From Herbaspirillum sp. RV1423 (lineage in GTDB: Bacteria > Pseudomonadota > Gammaproteobacteria > Burkholderiales > Burkholderiaceae_D): a DNA stretch of 64,000 bases. Within the stretch, counting starts at the first letter, position 1, and every line of letters starts with the position of its first letter. The stretch spans positions 35,634-99,633 of the forward strand of contig NZ_CBXX010000036.1 in NCBI RefSeq assembly GCF_000577615.1. The letters run 5' to 3'. The notes below the pieces were generated by a model that was given only the letters and a program-made list of their open reading frames with translations, ran no database searches and had not been told where the DNA came from. The position numbers were made by a program, and so were the translations under genes. This document shows, piece by piece, positions 46,201-54,209 of the stretch.

Positions 46201-46314
46201 GAAGCCTTGTGCCCACTCGGTCTCTTCGGGGCGCGGCGAGAACGACACCTGCAGGTCCTTTAACGTCAACGTTCTGGGAAAACGAGGATAAGCCGTTCGT
46301 TCAATACTCGCCAT
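43285..46314 (-). CDS. tnpA: Tn3-family transposase (Tn4651 subgroup)
   Basis: 1009 residues from the ATG at 46314 (MASIERTAYPRFPR), the usual start for the subgroup; a GTG at 46347 is rejected. It has the DUF4158 N-terminal domain and the DDE catalytic C-terminal domain: AADGTQYEF (first Asp), TVYSDTHGQSE (second Asp) and NKIESYHAFTKWL (the Glu). FAYLQGIQLMPRIRNW-type sequence between them is typical. Full length with no breaks, so probably active. It is preceded by tnpS and an exonuclease gene and followed by tnpC, all on the minus strand. Confidence 0.95.
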   Translation of the reverse strand: MASIERTAYPRFPRTLTLKDLQVSFSPRPEETEWAQGFSRSPDRRLALLVLLKCFQFLRHFPALETIPAEVVEHVSATLAMPPAQQIAYPAAHTALYRHHKAIRTLLGVKPYTDAQTRNLAISLAQQAAGVVETRTDIINITIEELVRLGYELPAFRTLDEIAEQAHTAAELELHGRIAQRLRSKQCKWLDQLLAAELPVRRTLYNQIKRSAKKASRKHLDLVLDQLSWLESLPDSDMLLEGVPATKLKHMADMASVLDAGDMKDLRPAKRYTLILALIRQMRIGARDDIAEMFIRRIGTMHKSAREELQAVQARQRELSEELVATLEQVLEILAEGLDDAATGQRVRDLLAPHGDLEKLRADCEAIRVWGGGNHLPLLWKPYSSWRPAMFRMAKVLQFQAATADRSLLDALDVVLENEHKKSEWIPDEVTLSFASERWRKLVRRSHGLGHPTNRRYLEVCVFSHLCSDLRCGDVCIDGSGAFADYRKQLLPWQECQALLPAYCDRIGIADNAHDFVDGLKKLLTDTAAEIDKEFPQHAGDVTIGSNGEPTLRRTTAREVPASAIALQAAIENRTVPRNLLDILANIEHWTGFTRNFGPLSGDEPKLRNARERYLLTVFAMGCNLGPNQAARHLSNGVTPHQLSYSNQRHMGLEQLDNACRDLTELYLRLELPKLWGEGKKVAADGTQYEFYEQNLLVGMHFRYRKMGAVAYRHVADNYIANFRHFIPPGVLEAVYVIEGLMKAGLSVQADTVYSDTHGQSETVFAFTYLQGIQLMPRIRNWKDLKFYRPEKGTRYRHIDRLFTDVVDWKLIRDHWKDLMQVAISIQMGRIPSPMLLRKLSHEGRHNRLFAAARELGRVLRTVYLLRWISRKEMRQEVTATTNKIESYHAFTKWLDFGGDVIGENDPNEQQKRLRYIDLVASAVILQNTVDMMKIMQDMYAAGEPISVADAEFMSPYGTHGVKRFGNYHLDLKRPPEPWLKESQFREAAKRAKAAAAENKRTEKPGDTA

Positions 46315-46409
46315 CGCGTAGCTCCAAAAAGAGTCAAGTCGCGACACCCGGATTCACCACCATAGCGCAATGGGCGCCGACGTTATTGTATGGCAGCGTT
46401 CTAGATTTG

Positions 46410-46895
46410 TTAACCCTTGGAGGTAACCGCAATCTCAGCGCTGCTAACCCGATAGGCATAACGGTTGCCTTTGGCATCGTTGAGCGCATGGTGTTCCAAG
46501 AGATGGTTGTCCAGCAAGAACTGCGCCACAATTGCTTGGTCGATGTCGCGATAAATGTTCTGACATGTGAGCCAGCCTGGGACGTGGCCTCTTAACGCAT
46601 ACTGGAATAGTTGCCAATCGCCGTCAAAATCGAAGCAAATTGTGACCTCAGCGTGATGCCTGAATTGCTCCAACCATGATCGCAAATTGACATCCAGTTC
46701 CGCAGAGCTGCACTGGGAACCCGGTGTTTTCCCAAGCTGTGGCAAGACGGTTTCGATGACAAAATCACTGCATTTTTGTCGACTCACCGGCAGTTCCGCA
46801 TAGAACTCATGTTCATCGCTATCGGTAACCAAGCCAATGCTGATCAATTCCGTGTCCACGAAATCTGTGAATTCAGTATCAATAAAAATTAGCAT
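46410..46895 (-). CDS. 3'-5' exonuclease-fold protein in transposon operon
   Basis: 161 residues. The N-terminal FIDTEFTDF is the ExoI motif (Asp-x-Glu) of DEDD exonucleases, ICFDFDGDW fits ExoII (Asp), and HHALNDAKGNRYAY fits ExoIII (His ... Asp, the DEDDh form). It overlaps the tnpS stop by seven bases and precedes tnpA by ~95 bases. A role in trimming DNA or RNA during transposition is a guess. The fold assignment is good. Confidence 0.75.
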   Translation of the reverse strand: MLIFIDTEFTDFVDTELISIGLVTDSDEHEFYAELPVSRQKCSDFVIETVLPQLGKTPGSQCSSAELDVNLRSWLEQFRHHAEVTICFDFDGDWQLFQYALRGHVPGWLTCQNIYRDIDQAIVAQFLLDNHLLEHHALNDAKGNRYAYRVSSAEIAVTSKG

Positions 46896-47866
46896 GATTT
46901 GTTCTTCTCTCCGATCACCGCATTAGGCAATAAACTGATATCTGCTTCGATTCGGTGTTTGTTGAACGGATCGACACTTTCGATGTAGCGCATGGCAGAG
47001 TTGACGTTTTTCCAGCCGACATACTCCATCAACATTTTCAGATCCCATCCATTGCCCGTAGCCCAGTTGGCAAAGCCACGGCGCAGCGAATGGCCGCTGT
47101 AGAGTTCAGCCGATGCGATGCCGGCCTCCGCTAAGAGCCCTCGCAATAAGGGCACCAGACTATTCGGATGCAATCCTTCGCTGCCCACATGGCCCCAACG
47201 ATCAATCGACCGAAACACGGAACCGGCAGTCAAGCCGGTCAACGCAATCCAGTCCAGATACGCCGTCACCGGACATAGCCGCGACAGTGCTGGCGCCTTG
47301 AAGCTGGTCCCTTTTAGTTGTCGATCGCCTTTTGTTTTTGGAAAAAAACAAGTCATTCCTTCGCCCGGCACGACCTCCACATATTCGATCTGCAAGTGCG
47401 TCAACTCGTCTCCGCGAAAGCCACGCCAGAATCCCAATAATAACAATGCTTTATCGCGTGTACGGCGCAGTTGGACACTACGATCGTTTGCATTACGGCC
47501 GACAATAATCGCCCGATCAAGCCAATTGACGACTTGCTCCAATTGAGCCAACTGAAACGGCTTGGCGCGCTTTTCTTGAGCGGGATGAAGCGCTTGGACA
47601 CCGCGAAACACTTTGCGCACAACCGGTGTTTTAGTCGGATCGGGAAACCCTTGGTCGATATGCCATTGCGCCAGCGCGGCCAACCGTTGCCTCAGCGTGT
47701 TGATCGATAGTGACTCGGCTTGATCTACTAGGTAGCGCGCGACACTATCCGCGGTAGCGGGTAAAAATCCTCCCCATTCCGTCTCAAAATGTCGGATGGC
47801 GGATTGATAGCTGCGACGGGTATTGTCACGCGTGGCTGCATGAATATATGGATCAAGCTTGCTCAT
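46889..47866 (-). CDS. tnpS: Tyrosine recombinase TnpS-like cointegrate resolvase (complete)
   Basis: 325 residues. The SAM-like core-binding N-terminus (RDNTRRSYQSAIRHFETEW, then LSINTLRQRLAALAQWHID) is followed by the catalytic domain: GFRGDEL (first Arg), GHSLRRGFA (His-x-x-Arg), VGWKNVNSAMRYI (His/Trp position and the Tyr). It would resolve cointegrates of the Tn3-type element. No tnpT lies beside this copy; the only one in the window is at 36506. The spacer to 47971 is 105 bases and A+T-rich. Confidence 0.9.
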   Translation of the reverse strand: MSKLDPYIHAATRDNTRRSYQSAIRHFETEWGGFLPATADSVARYLVDQAESLSINTLRQRLAALAQWHIDQGFPDPTKTPVVRKVFRGVQALHPAQEKRAKPFQLAQLEQVVNWLDRAIIVGRNANDRSVQLRRTRDKALLLLGFWRGFRGDELTHLQIEYVEVVPGEGMTCFFPKTKGDRQLKGTSFKAPALSRLCPVTAYLDWIALTGLTAGSVFRSIDRWGHVGSEGLHPNSLVPLLRGLLAEAGIASAELYSGHSLRRGFANWATGNGWDLKMLMEYVGWKNVNSAMRYIESVDPFNKHRIEADISLLPNAVIGEKNKSC

Positions 47867-47971
47867 TGTTTTCTAGTATTCAATACGTAGGCATGACGTT
47901 AAAACTGAGTAAACAGAACACAGGGGGACTTTATATCCAGCCATAGCAGGAAACTTGGCGAAATTTCTATT

Positions 47972-49195
47972 TTAGGATGAAATGTCGGTGCGAACGACAG
48001 TTTTGGCTAAGCCAACGAGTGCCACCATACAAAACATCGCTCCAGCATAGAAGGTGAACGATGCTCCAAGCCGATCCCACAACAATCCAGCCACGACACT
48101 CGCCAGCAACATGGCAAGCCCACTCACCAGGTTGAAAAAGCCATACGCGGTACCGCGCAAATCAGCCGGTGCGGTATGCGCCACCATCGTTGCCAGCAGG
48201 CCCTGCGTCATGCCCATGTGGAGGCCCCAGAGGGCGACACCGGCGAGTACGACACCCCAGTGATTGCTGGCGGCCAGCACCAGATCGGATGCGATCAACA
48301 CTGCCAAGCCGATTGCCAGCAGCTTTCTATGGCTCATTCTGTCAGAGAGCTTGCCAAACGGGTACGCAGACAAGGCATAGATCACATTCATCGCCACCAT
48401 GACGAGCGGCACCAAGGCAATCGGAATGCCGCTCTGCTGCGCGCGCAGCACCAGAAATGCTTCGCTAAACCGCGCTAGCGTGAACACGGCACCGATGCCG
48501 ACCACCCACCAGTAGGAACCACTAAGTCGTTTCAAGTTTTCCCGCCGAATCGGATTAGTGCGCTTTTCGGCCTGCTTGTGCTCTGGCTCGCGCAAGCCAA
48601 CGAAGAGCAACACGACGGCCATCAAACCGGGAATTACCGCCACCCAGAACACGGCCCGGAAATCATTGGCCCAAAGCAACATCAACCCAACCGCCAATAA
48701 AGGGCCAAGGAATGCGCCGATCGTATCAATAGACTGGCGCAACCCAAATGCTGCGCCGCGCAGATGTGGCGGCGTAATGTCAGCCACCAAGGCATCCCTC
48801 GGCGCTCCACGCACACCTTTGCCGACCCGATCCAGGAGGCGAGCTGACAGTACGATGCCTACCGTTGGTGCGATGGCAAAAAATGGCTTGCTCAGCGCCC
48901 CCAGCGCATAGCCGAACACCGCCAATCCTTTGCGCTTGCCAAGGTAGTCGCTCAATGTGCCAGAGAACACTTTGACAATCAGAGCGGTCGATTCAGCTAG
49001 TCCTTCAACCAGCCCTACAGCCAAGGCGCTGGCGCCGAGTGTCGTCACCATGAACAGCGGTAGTAGGCTATGGATCATTTCCGAAGAAATATCCATCAAC
49101 ATGCTAACGAATCCGAGTACCCATACTCCGGTTGGGATCTGGCTCAATGTACTTTTTGCGGTGTCTGTGGTTTGCAAGTAACACTCCAAAAACAA
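47972..49195 (-). CDS. MFS transporter, unknown substrate
   Basis: 407 residues with twelve hydrophobic segments. The MFS signature between helices 2 and 3 is GTLSDYLGKRKGLAVFG, and RLLDRVGKGVRGAPRDALVA is typical of a subgroup often found beside metal- or stress-response genes. It is convergent with nothing and lies 44 bases beyond the sensor kinase stop on the same strand. Export of a drug or metal chelate is possible; nothing in the sequence fixes it. Confidence 0.85.
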   Translation of the reverse strand: MFLECYLQTTDTAKSTLSQIPTGVWVLGFVSMLMDISSEMIHSLLPLFMVTTLGASALAVGLVEGLAESTALIVKVFSGTLSDYLGKRKGLAVFGYALGALSKPFFAIAPTVGIVLSARLLDRVGKGVRGAPRDALVADITPPHLRGAAFGLRQSIDTIGAFLGPLLAVGLMLLWANDFRAVFWVAVIPGLMAVVLLFVGLREPEHKQAEKRTNPIRRENLKRLSGSYWWVVGIGAVFTLARFSEAFLVLRAQQSGIPIALVPLVMVAMNVIYALSAYPFGKLSDRMSHRKLLAIGLAVLIASDLVLAASNHWGVVLAGVALWGLHMGMTQGLLATMVAHTAPADLRGTAYGFFNLVSGLAMLLASVVAGLLWDRLGASFTFYAGAMFCMVALVGLAKTVVRTDISS

Positions 49196-49239
49196 TGGGG
49201 AAAAAACATCCGCTAATTTTTTGCGATTTCAACTAAGCG

Positions 49240-50622
49240 TCATCTATCAGACGAGGTTGACATCGATTGCTGCATGCCAGCTCGCCCTGCATCTGCACTG
49301 GCCGTGGGCGGGAAGCGGACCTGGATCTTGAGTCCCTTGCCATTTGGTCCTGTATCCAGCGAAATGGTTGCGCCGTGCTGCTCAGCGATGCGCTTGACAA
49401 TAGACAGTCCCAATCCGCTACCAGCTTCAGTGGCATTGCCGCCTCGATAAAATCGCTCTGTCACCCGCATACGTTCGGCGTCCGGAATACCTGGGCCGTC
49501 GTCGCAGACTTCCAGAACGACACCGTGCGATGCGCGGCGCACAGAAATATCGACGCTTCCCCCACGGCCGGTGTAGCGAATCGCATTATCCACCAGGTTA
49601 TTGAGCAAAATGCGTAGATTATCGATATTCCCCCACACTTCCACAACCGTTTGCTCGGCCAGTCCCAAATCAATGAATTTGGCTTCCGCCAGACGGGCTT
49701 GGTCGATAATCACCGACTTGCACAGTGCAGCCAACTCGACAGGTTTCATGGCGACGTTCTCTTGCGGATCCAGTCTGGCTAATGCTAGCAATTGCTGAGC
49801 CAGGTGGGCCAGTCGATCGATCCCTGTCTGCAGCTGGCTTTGCGCTGCCTGCCGCTCTCCGTCATTGTCAGCACGCTGTGCCAGCTGCGCCTGAATACGT
49901 AGTCCCATAATTGGTGTCCGTAATTCATGGGCAGCGTCGCCAATGAAATTTTTTTGCATAGTGAACGCCTGTTCCAGCCGCAACAACAAATCATTCACCG
50001 CCCCGGCAAAGGGCGCGATTTCACTTGGCAACGAAACGGAATCAATCGGCTCCATGCTGTTGGCGTTACGTTGGGCCAGTTCCGCCGTAATTTTCCGCAG
50101 TGGCTTGAGTCCATAACCAATACCGAACCACAGGAACAACGCCATGAGTGGAATCAACGACAGCACCGGCCAGAATAGATGTATCGATAGCTTGGCCAAC
50201 GCCTCCCAGCGCGCATCCTTAGCTTGAGCGACACGAACCCATCTGTCACCGCGCTCACTCGCCACGGTGTGCCAAGTTTGGCCGCCAGCCAGAACGTCGT
50301 GCAATCCCGATTGCTGTGGCGGCGGTAATACCACGGCGGAATTCGTGGTGTATTCCAGTTTTCCGTTACGCCACACCTGCAGCAGCACTTCGTCTGCTTT
50401 GTCTTCAGCAAGAGGGTCTTGCATACGTTTGACGGGGGGCTGGAGAGACACCTTGCCGTCGCCGTCCACACTGACCTGTTCGGCGATATAGCGCATTTGA
50501 TCATTGAGCAAGTCACTCAACTCAATCAATGCGCCCCAGTAGGTGCCTACGCTGGCCAATACCCCAACCAGGAAGGTAGCCGGCAACAGCCAGAGCAGCA
50601 GGCGGCGACGCAGCGACTTCAT
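49240..50622 (-). CDS. Sensor histidine kinase (QseC/PmrB-like)
   Basis: 460 residues: helix 1 (about 10-32), a ~125-residue periplasmic sensor loop, helix 2 (about 158-178, LFWPVLSLIPLMALFLWFG), a HAMP-like linker, the H-box DAAHELRTPIMGLR, the N-box NNLVDNAIRYTG, and ATP-lid motifs CDDGPGIP and GSGLGLSIVKRI. The periplasmic loop has no Cys/His metal site. It overlaps the response-regulator gene by four bases. It likely controls the divergent RND operon. Confidence 0.92.
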   Translation of the reverse strand: MKSLRRRLLLWLLPATFLVGVLASVGTYWGALIELSDLLNDQMRYIAEQVSVDGDGKVSLQPPVKRMQDPLAEDKADEVLLQVWRNGKLEYTTNSAVVLPPPQQSGLHDVLAGGQTWHTVASERGDRWVRVAQAKDARWEALAKLSIHLFWPVLSLIPLMALFLWFGIGYGLKPLRKITAELAQRNANSMEPIDSVSLPSEIAPFAGAVNDLLLRLEQAFTMQKNFIGDAAHELRTPIMGLRIQAQLAQRADNDGERQAAQSQLQTGIDRLAHLAQQLLALARLDPQENVAMKPVELAALCKSVIIDQARLAEAKFIDLGLAEQTVVEVWGNIDNLRILLNNLVDNAIRYTGRGGSVDISVRRASHGVVLEVCDDGPGIPDAERMRVTERFYRGGNATEAGSGLGLSIVKRIAEQHGATISLDTGPNGKGLKIQVRFPPTASADAGRAGMQQSMSTSSDR

Positions 50623-51281
50623 GCGTCGTCCCCAATCCGGTATCCGACGCCGCGTATGGTCCGAATGACCTCGGCTCCTAATTTTTTTCGCAGGTTGTAG
50701 ATATGGACTTCCAGCGCATTACTAGCGACTTCTTCGTCCCATCCATACAGGCGGTCCTCAAGTTGTTCGCGTGAAATCACAGCGTCTGGCTCCAGCATCA
50801 ACTCATGCAGTAGTGCGAATTCCTTTGGCGATACCGATATGGCCTCGTTGCGCAGCCACAGCAGATGCCGGACGGGGTCAAGCCGCAAAGCGCCGGCAGC
50901 AAGTTCCGTCTGCACCTGGCCTGTCTGACGGCGGCTAACCGCACGAATCCGGGAAACCAGCTCCTCCAGGGCAAACGGTTTCACCAAATAATCGTCAGCC
51001 CCGCTATCCAGGCCGTTGAGCCTGTCGGGCAGCGCGTCGCGCGCAGTGATAATGATCACCGGCAAAGGATTGTCGCGCTGCCGTAACGTTTTAAGCAGCG
51101 TCATGCCATCCTGCCGCGGCAGGCCGAGGTCGAGTAATAGTAGAGAGTAAGTCGTGCTGTCCAGGGCCAGCGCGGCTGCATGACCGTCCTGCACCCAGTC
51201 CACAGTAAAACCTTCCTGACGCAGTCCTTGCTGCAAGCCCTGGCCGATCAAGGAATCGTCTTCCGCCAACAATAAGCGCAT
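50619..51281 (-). CDS. OmpR-family response regulator (QseB/PmrA-like)
   Basis: 220 residues. Receiver domain with the acidic pair (LAEDDSLI), the phosphorylated Asp51 in LLLDLGLPRQDG, Thr/Ser in IIITARD and Lys in DDYLVKPF. The winged-helix effector domain ends in EVHIYNLRKKLGAEVIRTIRGVGYRI. PmrA/QseB-type regulators bind CTTAA-N6-CTTAA repeats, and one such repeat is present in the divergent spacer. First gene of the two-component pair. Confidence 0.93.
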   Translation of the reverse strand: MRLLLAEDDSLIGQGLQQGLRQEGFTVDWVQDGHAAALALDSTTYSLLLLDLGLPRQDGMTLLKTLRQRDNPLPVIIITARDALPDRLNGLDSGADDYLVKPFALEELVSRIRAVSRRQTGQVQTELAAGALRLDPVRHLLWLRNEAISVSPKEFALLHELMLEPDAVISREQLEDRLYGWDEEVASNALEVHIYNLRKKLGAEVIRTIRGVGYRIGDDA

Positions 51282-51467
51282 CGTGTTTCCATCCCTTTAG
51301 CTTTTGACCCGCGAACCAATCGGCGCCAATTTCATGATTTTCCTGCCAAGCAATGCGGCCTCGATGCATTCCGCCCATTTCAATCAGGGAAGCTTGCCGT
51401 TTGGTCATTTTCTCATAGAGTTGATTCATGCCCTTTGGCGTTACGGAGCGAGAGTAGATCAAATTCG

Positions 51468-51483
51468 CTTAAAACTTGCTTAA
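51468..51483. promoter_or_regulatory. PmrA/QseB-type response-regulator box
   Basis: A direct repeat CTTAA-AACTTG-CTTAA at 51468-51483, exactly the CTTAA-N6-CTTAA form known for PmrA/QseB. A weaker copy (CTTAAGCAAAACTT) starts near 51543. Both lie in the 381-base divergent region (51282-51662) between the response regulator and the efflux operon. The rest of that region holds a short open frame on the minus strand (from 51462) that I do not recognise. Confidence 0.65.
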
Positions 51484-51662
51484 GGTGCTGCACGCCAAGA
51501 CGAAATGCTTCCTGGGTGGGCTAGCCCAGAAATCACCATAGCCTTAAGCAAAACTTCATCTGCCTCCAGATAGCATGTCAACAGCCCCTGATTTGTCTTG
51601 GCAATTTATTGTGGCATGGGTACTGGTTTTGGCACTGCGGGACAAGACGATTGAATAAAAAT

Positions 51663-53075
51663 ATGCAAAAAAACATTACTTTTGCCGGTCTGATCTGCTT
51701 GGTGCTGGCGGGATGCGCGACTTATCAGCCGCGGCCGATCACGCCGGCGACGCTAACCGCAATTTTTGAAGCGCGCTCTCTAACCAGCGACGAATTACAC
51801 GCGTACTTTATCCAGCGATGGGGTAACAACGCACCGGCATGGCCGCCACAGCGCTGGAACCGTGACATGCTCACGCTTGCCGCGATCTATTACAGTCCAG
51901 CGCTGGATATCGCGCGGGCTCAATGGGGAACGGCCAAAGCCGGAGTCGACGTAGCGGGAACCGTACCGAATCCGGTATTGCAACTACCGTTTGAGTACAG
52001 CTCCAACTCGACAGGACCTGGCCGCCCCTATACGACAGGTTTGGCGCTCGACTTCCCGATCGAGACCGCGCACAAGCGCGGTTACCGGGTCGATCAAAGT
52101 TCACGCCTGTCGGATGCTGCTCGTTTGAACATAGGTAATGAAGCGTGGAAAGTGCGCAGCCAGGTCCGCGACGCCATGCTCAGCATGTATGCCGGGCGCG
52201 AGCGCATTGCATTTCTCACACAAAAAGTCACAGATCAACAACAGATCCTCGCCATGACGCAGAAGCGTCTCTCTGTCGGCGATGGCTCCGGGCCGGACGT
52301 GCATCAGGTGATGATTACACTTACGCAAGCACAAACCGATTTGATGGCCGCACAAGGCGCATTGCAAGATGCGAATGCGCGACTGGCGAACGTGATCGGC
52401 ATCCCGCTGAGTGCCCTGCAGTCGGTTCAACTGGATCTCGATGAATTCGGGCAGACCGGCACAATCCCTCCCTCGGCCGATGCACGCCGGATGGCGATTT
52501 TTAATCGTGCCGATCTGCAAAGTTCGCTGGCGGAATATGAGGCCACTCAGGCGGCGCTGCAACTCGAGATCGCCAAACAATACCCGGACATACATATCGG
52601 TGTGGGCTACACGTATGACGTTGGCACCAACAAATTTGGTTTAGGCATCCCAGGCATCACACTGCCGCTCTTCGATCAGAATCAGGGCGGAATTGCGCAG
52701 GCGGAGGCAAAACGCACTGAAGCGGCTGCCAGAACCGCGGCGCTGCAAGACACCATCATCAACGACCTCGATCATGCACTTGCCCATTATCAGGCCAGTC
52801 TCGACGCTTTGACCGTGTCCAGTCAGCGACTCTCCGTAGCGCGGAAACAGCTGGAGAGCCAGGAAACCGGATTTCGCATCGGCGCCATCGATCGCCTGGC
52901 GCTGACCCAGTTCAAGGCGGATTTCGCACTCAGCCAGATCGATCACCTCAATGGCGTGGTGGCAGTACAGCAGGCTGCCGGCGCATTAGAGGATACGATG
53001 CAACGGCCACTAATTGTGACGAATTCGCCGAATGCCATAGATGGGATGGACACTGAAAAAGAGATATCACGATGA
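51663..53075 (+). CDS. Outer-membrane efflux lipoprotein of the CzcC/CusC group
   Basis: 470 residues from ATG 51663. Lipoprotein signal ITFAGLICLVLAGCATYQP. Two outer-membrane efflux domains with long helices and beta segments (GTVPNPVLQLPFEY, IHIGVGYTYDVG, LPLFDQNQGGIAQAEAKR). The last of these is the usual marker of CzcC-like proteins. It forms the outer channel for the adaptor and pump that follow, with which it overlaps by four bases. Confidence 0.9.
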   Translation: MQKNITFAGLICLVLAGCATYQPRPITPATLTAIFEARSLTSDELHAYFIQRWGNNAPAWPPQRWNRDMLTLAAIYYSPALDIARAQWGTAKAGVDVAGTVPNPVLQLPFEYSSNSTGPGRPYTTGLALDFPIETAHKRGYRVDQSSRLSDAARLNIGNEAWKVRSQVRDAMLSMYAGRERIAFLTQKVTDQQQILAMTQKRLSVGDGSGPDVHQVMITLTQAQTDLMAAQGALQDANARLANVIGIPLSALQSVQLDLDEFGQTGTIPPSADARRMAIFNRADLQSSLAEYEATQAALQLEIAKQYPDIHIGVGYTYDVGTNKFGLGIPGITLPLFDQNQGGIAQAEAKRTEAAARTAALQDTIINDLDHALAHYQASLDALTVSSQRLSVARKQLESQETGFRIGAIDRLALTQFKADFALSQIDHLNGVVAVQQAAGALEDTMQRPLIVTNSPNAIDGMDTEKEISR

Positions 53076-54154
53076 AAATCAAAATAACACTGCTGACTGC
53101 CGCCGTGCTGCTGTTGGCTGGGACAGGATGGTATGGCTATCGCGCGATGAGCGCCGCGCCGACTGCTCCCGTTGCGACGGTTCCCACGCCGCAATCTCAG
53201 GACCTGCAGCGCGTGCAGGTTGTGAACGGCGAGACGGTGGTAATGGTCGGCGTTGATGCACAACGCGCAAGTCATATCGTCGTGCACGCGGTCGCGGCTG
53301 CAATGGACCAGCCAGAAATCACGGCCTACGCCACGGTCGTTGATCTGCAACCGTTGTTTGATCTGCGCAATCGCCATGCTGCGGCGCGGGCAGATCGTGA
53401 GAGCGCGCGAGCGCATGCCGACGCTTCACGCTTGCAATTTGAACGGACCCGCATCCTGTTTCAGGACGATCGCAACGCATCGCAGAAAAGCCTGCAAGAC
53501 GCCCAGGTGATGATGCAAGCAGACGAGGCAAAACTGCAGGCCGCCGAGGCAATGTTGAGCGGCCTTGACGCCGCATTGCGCCAGCAATACGGCAATGCAC
53601 TGGCAGTAGCAGCAGTCGCACCTCGTTCCGCGCTCTCTGACCGCCTGCTTAGCGGGCACGCCGCGATAGTACGGGTCACGCTGCCAGGTGGTAGTCCAAC
53701 ATCTGCGCCGGAGCAGATCACTATGGATGGCAGCGATGGTCAGCCTAGCCTGGTTCACAGGCTATCACCTTCGCCGCTAGTCGACCCCGCGGTACAGGGC
53801 AATCCCTATTTGTACGTGGCCGATAGCGCTTTGCCGGTGGGCATGCATACCCTGGCACATGTGCCGTTGCGCGGGAAGAATGCATCTAGCACGTCGGGTT
53901 TTCGTATTCCAGAGGCAGCAATCGTCTGGTACGGCGGACAGTCATGGGCTTATGTCAGGACCGACGCCAATCACTTTACGCGCCGGCATGTACCGCTCGA
54001 CCCAACAACGCAGCGCGGACTTGTCGTCACCGACGGCTTTCACGCCGGCGATCAAGTCGTGATCGACGGCGCGCAGTTGTTGTTATCGGAAGAACTGCGG
54101 CCGCAGGGAATCGCCGCACAGCAGTGCAAAGATCCGCCGGAATGTGACGACTGA
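53072..54154 (+). CDS. RND efflux periplasmic adaptor, metal-type operon
   Basis: 360 residues. An N-terminal signal/anchor helix (LLTAAVLLLAGTGWYGY), a hairpin of charged helices (about 105-170, RADRESARAHADASRLQFE) and a beta-barrel/membrane-proximal part (IPEAAIVWYGGQSWAYVRTD, then GLVVTDGFHAGDQVVIDGAQ). There is no His- or Met-rich metal-binding N-terminus as in CusB or CzcB. It bridges the pump and the CzcC-like channel. Confidence 0.88.
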   Translation: MKIKITLLTAAVLLLAGTGWYGYRAMSAAPTAPVATVPTPQSQDLQRVQVVNGETVVMVGVDAQRASHIVVHAVAAAMDQPEITAYATVVDLQPLFDLRNRHAAARADRESARAHADASRLQFERTRILFQDDRNASQKSLQDAQVMMQADEAKLQAAEAMLSGLDAALRQQYGNALAVAAVAPRSALSDRLLSGHAAIVRVTLPGGSPTSAPEQITMDGSDGQPSLVHRLSPSPLVDPAVQGNPYLYVADSALPVGMHTLAHVPLRGKNASSTSGFRIPEAAIVWYGGQSWAYVRTDANHFTRRHVPLDPTTQRGLVVTDGFHAGDQVVIDGAQLLLSEELRPQGIAAQQCKDPPECDD

Positions 54155-54209
54155 TTTCACTTAACTTCGCAACGTGCAGTCCCACCCCGTCATCTAACAA
54201 CTATTGCCC

